Of a DNA stretch of 64,000 nucleotides, positions 59,587 to 64,000 are shown one piece after another. The stretch comes from Streptococcus oricebi (GTDB taxonomy: Bacteria; Bacillota; Bacilli; Lactobacillales; Streptococcaceae), in contig NZ_PRDG01000001.1 in NCBI RefSeq assembly GCF_017883985.1, positions 261,771 to 325,770 of the forward strand. The letters are read 5' to 3'. Under the pieces are notes generated by a model. That model worked only from the letters and a program-made list of their open reading frames with translations, did no database searches and was not told the origin of the DNA. Every line of letters starts with the position of its first letter. Position 1 is the first letter of the stretch. The position numbers and the translations under genes were made by a program.

Positions 59587-59857
59587 CTACCTGAATTCCT
59601 GTGCTCAATTGCTCGTCCACCACTTGGAAATCTGCCGCAGTTGTCTGCACTAGTTGCTGAAAGGTTGATAAGTCAGACATAAAGTCAGCCGCTAGACTAT
59701 CTGACTTATCTATCACTTCCTTGGCCTTTTCATTCCCCTGTAAAACACTGGTTTCGTCCTTAATCGTCGCATCGACCTTGAGACTAGCTAAACTATTGAT
59801 TAGGGCTGTAGCATGCTGGCTCGCTATACTCGCATCACTCTTAATTTCTACACTCAT
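59579..59857 (-). CDS. LXG partner protein (Lap1, TIGR04197/DUF3130-like)
   Basis: 92 residues: VEIKSDASIASQHATALINSLASLKVD, DETSVLQGNEKAKEVIDKSDSLAADFMSDLSTFQQLVQTTAADFQVVDEQL. It has the plan of the WXG100-like small effectors (SACOL2603 family) that head LXG operons. First gene of the island, with a strong promoter just upstream. Confidence 0.85.
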   Translation of the reverse strand: MSVEIKSDASIASQHATALINSLASLKVDATIKDETSVLQGNEKAKEVIDKSDSLAADFMSDLSTFQQLVQTTAADFQVVDEQLSTGIQVGD

Positions 59858-59887
59858 TTTCAGCCTTCCTCTCTTTTAATTAGTAAT

Positions 59888-59916
59888 ATTTTATCCTTTC
59901 CTAGCAGTAATGTCAA
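59888..59916 (-). promoter_or_regulatory. Promoter of the LXG toxin operon
   Basis: Minus strand TTGACA, 17-base spacer, TAAAAT: close to the sigma-A consensus. The Lap1 start follows about 30 bases later behind GAGAGGAAGG. Confidence 0.85.
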
Positions 59917-59945
59917 TTTTATTTCTGATTTCCCTTGAAAAACGA

Positions 59946-59974
59946 GCAAAAAAGACCAGGAAGCAAGCTTCCTA
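59946..59974 (-). terminator. Terminator of the ATP synthase operon
   Basis: Minus strand AGGAAG, CTTG, CTTCCT, GGTCTTTTTTG directly after the atpC stop. Confidence 0.85.
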
Positions 59975-59976
59975 GC

Positions 59977-60396
59977 CTAAAATCTATTTCCGACATTGAT
60001 TCGGTTAATCGCCCTTTGAAGGGCAATTTTCGCCCGACGTTCCTGGTCAATCAGGTGCTTGTCATGCGCTTCTTCAATCTCACGCTCTGCTCGAAGTTTG
60101 GCTCTTTCTGCTCGACTGACGTCAATATCTCGCGCCCGCTCTGCAGAATCGGCTACGATGGTGATTAAATTATTATCCACCTCGATAACCCCTCCATTTA
60201 CAGCAATCCAATTGACATGGGTATCATCGTCAATCCGCTTGACCTTGACCTCATCAACCGCCAAAACAGCAATCATATTTTCATGGTGGGGCAAGATTCC
60301 CATTTCACCGTCCAGCGTTTTGATAGAGACAAAGCTTGCATGGTGATCATAGACCAGACCATCTGGCGTTACAATCTGCACTGTCATTTGAGCCAT
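59977..60396 (-). CDS. atpC: F1 ATP synthase epsilon subunit
   Basis: Rotor subunit of F1 that links gamma to the c-ring. 139 residues: [40 protein letters not shown] (beta sandwich) and a helical C-terminal pair ([41 protein letters not shown]). Follows atpD by 10 bp and ends the operon. Confidence 0.96.
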   Translation of the reverse strand: MAQMTVQIVTPDGLVYDHHASFVSIKTLDGEMGILPHHENMIAVLAVDEVKVKRIDDDTHVNWIAVNGGVIEVDNNLITIVADSAERARDIDVSRAERAKLRAEREIEEAHDKHLIDQERRAKIALQRAINRINVGNRF

Positions 60397-60406
60397 AAGT
60401 CACCTC

Positions 60407-62052
<1,646 letters not shown>

Positions 62053-62071
62053 ATTATTATTTTTTGCACCA

Positions 62072-62950
62072 TTATTCTAGCGCGCTGGCTCCCGCTACGA
62101 TTTCTGTAATCTCCTGGGTAATGGCTGCCTGGCGTGCGCGATTATATTGAATGGTCAAATCATTGATTACCTTTTTGGCATTATCGGTCGCTGTCTGCAT
62201 AGCCGTCATCCCTGCGGCATTTTCTGCTGTCTTGGCATCAATAATGGCTCCATAAATCATGGATTCGGCATACTGGGGTAAGAGTTGGTCTAGTATGGCC
62301 TCCCGACCACATTCTAGGTTAAAGTTATGGCTGTAACCCTCGGTAGCTTCATTAGGATCCAAATCAACGATGGGCAACATCTGCTCCACCCGCATCTGAC
62401 TAGTCAGACTGTTGATGTGGTGATTATAGCAGACATAGAGTTCATCAAAAAGTTCATTTTGATACATCTCTACTGTCTTGTTGATAATCTTTCTCACCTC
62501 ATCAAAGCTAGGCTGGTCTGCTAAACCTCGCAGTTCATAAACCGGTTGAATCCCCCTAGCCTTAAAGAAGTCTGCCCCCATGCCTCCGATAGAGATAATG
62601 ACATAGTCACTCTGATTTTCATGGTATTCGGCCAACAATTCCATCATGGACTTGAGAATGGTTGCATTGTAGCCACCGACCAAACCACGATCCGAAGTGA
62701 TAACGATATAGGCTGTCTTTTTAACAGGGCGACTGATGAGCATGGGATTGGTTGACTGGTCAACTGTCCCAGTATGCAACATATCGGTCAAAAGCTGGCG
62801 AACCTTGGAAGTGTAGATTTGAAAATTTCGAGCAGCTTCCTCTGACTTGCCTAGCTTGGCAGCCGAAACCATCTGCATGGCATTAGTGATTTGACTGGTA
62901 TTCTTGGTTGATGCAATTTTATTTTTGATATCATTTAAAGAAATTGCCAT
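62072..62950 (-). CDS. atpG: F1 ATP synthase gamma subunit
   Basis: Central stalk of F1. 292 residues: N-terminal helix [48 protein letters not shown] near 85, and C-terminal helix [34 protein letters not shown]. It follows atpA by 12 bp. The usual short gap to atpD is here widened to about 260 bp by a repeat. Confidence 0.97.
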   Translation of the reverse strand: MAISLNDIKNKIASTKNTSQITNAMQMVSAAKLGKSEEAARNFQIYTSKVRQLLTDMLHTGTVDQSTNPMLISRPVKKTAYIVITSDRGLVGGYNATILKSMMELLAEYHENQSDYVIISIGGMGADFFKARGIQPVYELRGLADQPSFDEVRKIINKTVEMYQNELFDELYVCYNHHINSLTSQMRVEQMLPIVDLDPNEATEGYSHNFNLECGREAILDQLLPQYAESMIYGAIIDAKTAENAAGMTAMQTATDNAKKVINDLTIQYNRARQAAITQEITEIVAGASALE

Positions 62951-62962
62951 CTGCCACCTCGA

Positions 62963-64000
62963 TTATTTGAAATTGGACTGATTTTTAAATTCAGTAAGGG
63001 CGTTATCAAGGACTTCCTCTGCTGGCAGGTCCTTGGTCTCGCGAATGCCGGCCAAGATATCCTCATGGTGGGCATCAAAGTAGGCATGCAATTCCTCTTC
63101 AAAGCGGACAATATCATCTACCGGTACACTGTCTAAGAAACCGTGGGTAAGAGCATAGAGGATTATTACCTGCTTTTCAACTGGCAGAGGCTTGTGGACA
63201 GGCTGTTTCAAGACCTCAACAGTCCTGCGACCACGATTCAACTTAGCCTGGGTAGCCGCATCCAAATCAGAACCAAACTTGGTAAAGGCTTCTAACTCAC
63301 GATAGGAGGCCAGATCAATCCGCAGGGTACCGGCCACCTTTTTCATGGCCTTGATTTGGGCAGAACCCCCGACCCGAGAAACGGAAGAACCCGCATCAAT
63401 GGCTGGACGAATCCCCGCATTAAAGAGGCTGTCACTAAGGAAAATCTGTCCGTCTGTAATCGAAATAACGTTGGTTGCGATATAGGCAGAGATATCTCCG
63501 GCCTGCGTTTCGATAAAGGGCAGGGCAGTAATAGAGCCACCACCTAATTGGTCTGAAACCTTGGCAGAGCGTTCCAAAAGGCGGCTATGCAAGTAAAAGA
63601 CATCTCCCGGAAAGGCTTCCCGTCCTGGTGGACGACGAAGGAGGAGGGAGAGTTCACGATAGGCTACCGCTTGCTTGGACAAATCATCATAGACAATCAG
63701 AACGTGCTTGCCCTCATACATAAACTCTTCGGCCATGGCCACTCCAGCATAAGGCGCTAGATAGAGCAGGGGCGAAGGTTGTGAAGCAGAGGCTGTCACG
63801 ACAATGGTATAGTCCAAAGCCCCGTACTGACGCAGGGTTTCAACCTGAGTCCGGACAGTAGACTCCTTTTGACCAATCGCGACATAGATACAAATCATAT
63901 CCTGTCCCTTTTGGTTGAGGATTGCATCGATAGCAATGGTCGTCTTACCGGTCTGCCTGTCTCCGATGATTAGCTCCCGTTGACCCCGACCGATTGGAAC
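62963..64000 (-). CDS. atpA: F1 ATP synthase alpha subunit (partial, 5' end outside window)
   Basis: Non-catalytic nucleotide-binding subunit of F1. The visible 345 residues start inside [20 protein letters not shown] (P-loop, right at the window edge), then [76 protein letters not shown] and the C-terminal bundle ending LTEFKNQ. Frame intact. The N-terminal third lies beyond 64000. Confidence 0.97.
   Translation of the reverse strand, partial: VPIGRGQRELIIGDRQTGKTTIAIDAILNQKGQDMICIYVAIGQKESTVRTQVETLRQYGALDYTIVVTASASQPSPLLYLAPYAGVAMAEEFMYEGKHVLIVYDDLSKQAVAYRELSLLLRRPPGREAFPGDVFYLHSRLLERSAKVSDQLGGGSITALPFIETQAGDISAYIATNVISITDGQIFLSDSLFNAGIRPAIDAGSSVSRVGGSAQIKAMKKVAGTLRIDLASYRELEAFTKFGSDLDAATQAKLNRGRRTVEVLKQPVHKPLPVEKQVIILYALTHGFLDSVPVDDIVRFEEELHAYFDAHHEDILAGIRETKDLPAEEVLDNALTEFKNQSNFK

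Overview
The window reads as chromosome of a Streptococcus (Lactobacillales, Firmicutes). Evidence: the order ftsW-ppc-sigma-tuf-tpiA, a murA-epuA-endA operon, a pheS-GNAT-pheT operon led by a Phe T-box, rexA/rexB in place of recBCD, DUF3042 beside miaA, strong TTGACA/extended -10 promoters and AGGAG ribosome binding sites. I cannot name the species. Most genes lie on the minus strand. No rRNA, tRNA or CRISPR array was seen.

Layout. 1-10235 (minus): a secreted GH25 muramidase (cut by the window edge), tpiA, tuf, an ECF sigma/anti-sigma pair with a likely autoregulated promoter, about 700 bp of repeats, ppc and ftsW. 10495-13595 (plus): a membrane-anchored GH25 protein, a DUF368 lipid-carrier transporter, a YbaK deacylase and a histidine phosphatase. 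13671-18823 (minus): methyltransferase, SDR, rnz, a streptococcal hypothetical, hflX and miaA. 18905: DUF3042. 19156-23896 (minus): a type VII secretion cargo locus with a lipase-type toxin of reversed domain order, two small helical partners and four tandem membrane-anchored putative immunity paralogs. 24074-34347 (minus): an NTF2-like gene, a WYL regulator, a GNAT, and a complete histidine operon (hisC-Z-G-D-B-H-A-F-I-E and a PHP phosphatase) under a His T-box. 34613-41529: rexAB. 41681-43546: a HrtBA-like ABC exporter sitting behind a duplicated, truncated copy of the rexB 5' end. 43779: an SDR under a LacI/CcpA-type operator. 44607-46643: an AT-rich decayed RiPP locus (ABC exporter, 25-residue Asn-x-x-Cys precursor, truncated radical-SAM/SPASM gene), then yjdF. 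47366-54354: pheT-GNAT-pheS, endA, epuA, murA and DUF1146. 54602-59857: a second type VII cargo island between DUF1146-murA and atpC, with Lap1/Lap2-like partners, an LXG glycine-rich putative pore toxin, DUF443-like immunity candidates and orphan toxin C-terminal fragments. 59977-64000: atpC, atpD, atpG and part of atpA, with a repeat pair inserted between atpG and atpD.

The window mixes housekeeping genes with three cargo-type accessory loci. The secretion machine for the type VII cargo is not in the window. A family of intergenic repeats of roughly 110-200 bp, ending in ATAAGATACAAAG, occurs at three loci and supplies the stop codons of ppc and pheT. Its unit ends swap GCCC/GGGC for GGGC/GCCC, which suggests a conserved fold. 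The most unusual items are the RiPP relic, the rexB 5' duplication that donates promoter and ribosome binding site to an ABC exporter, and the orphan toxin tips beside immunity genes.
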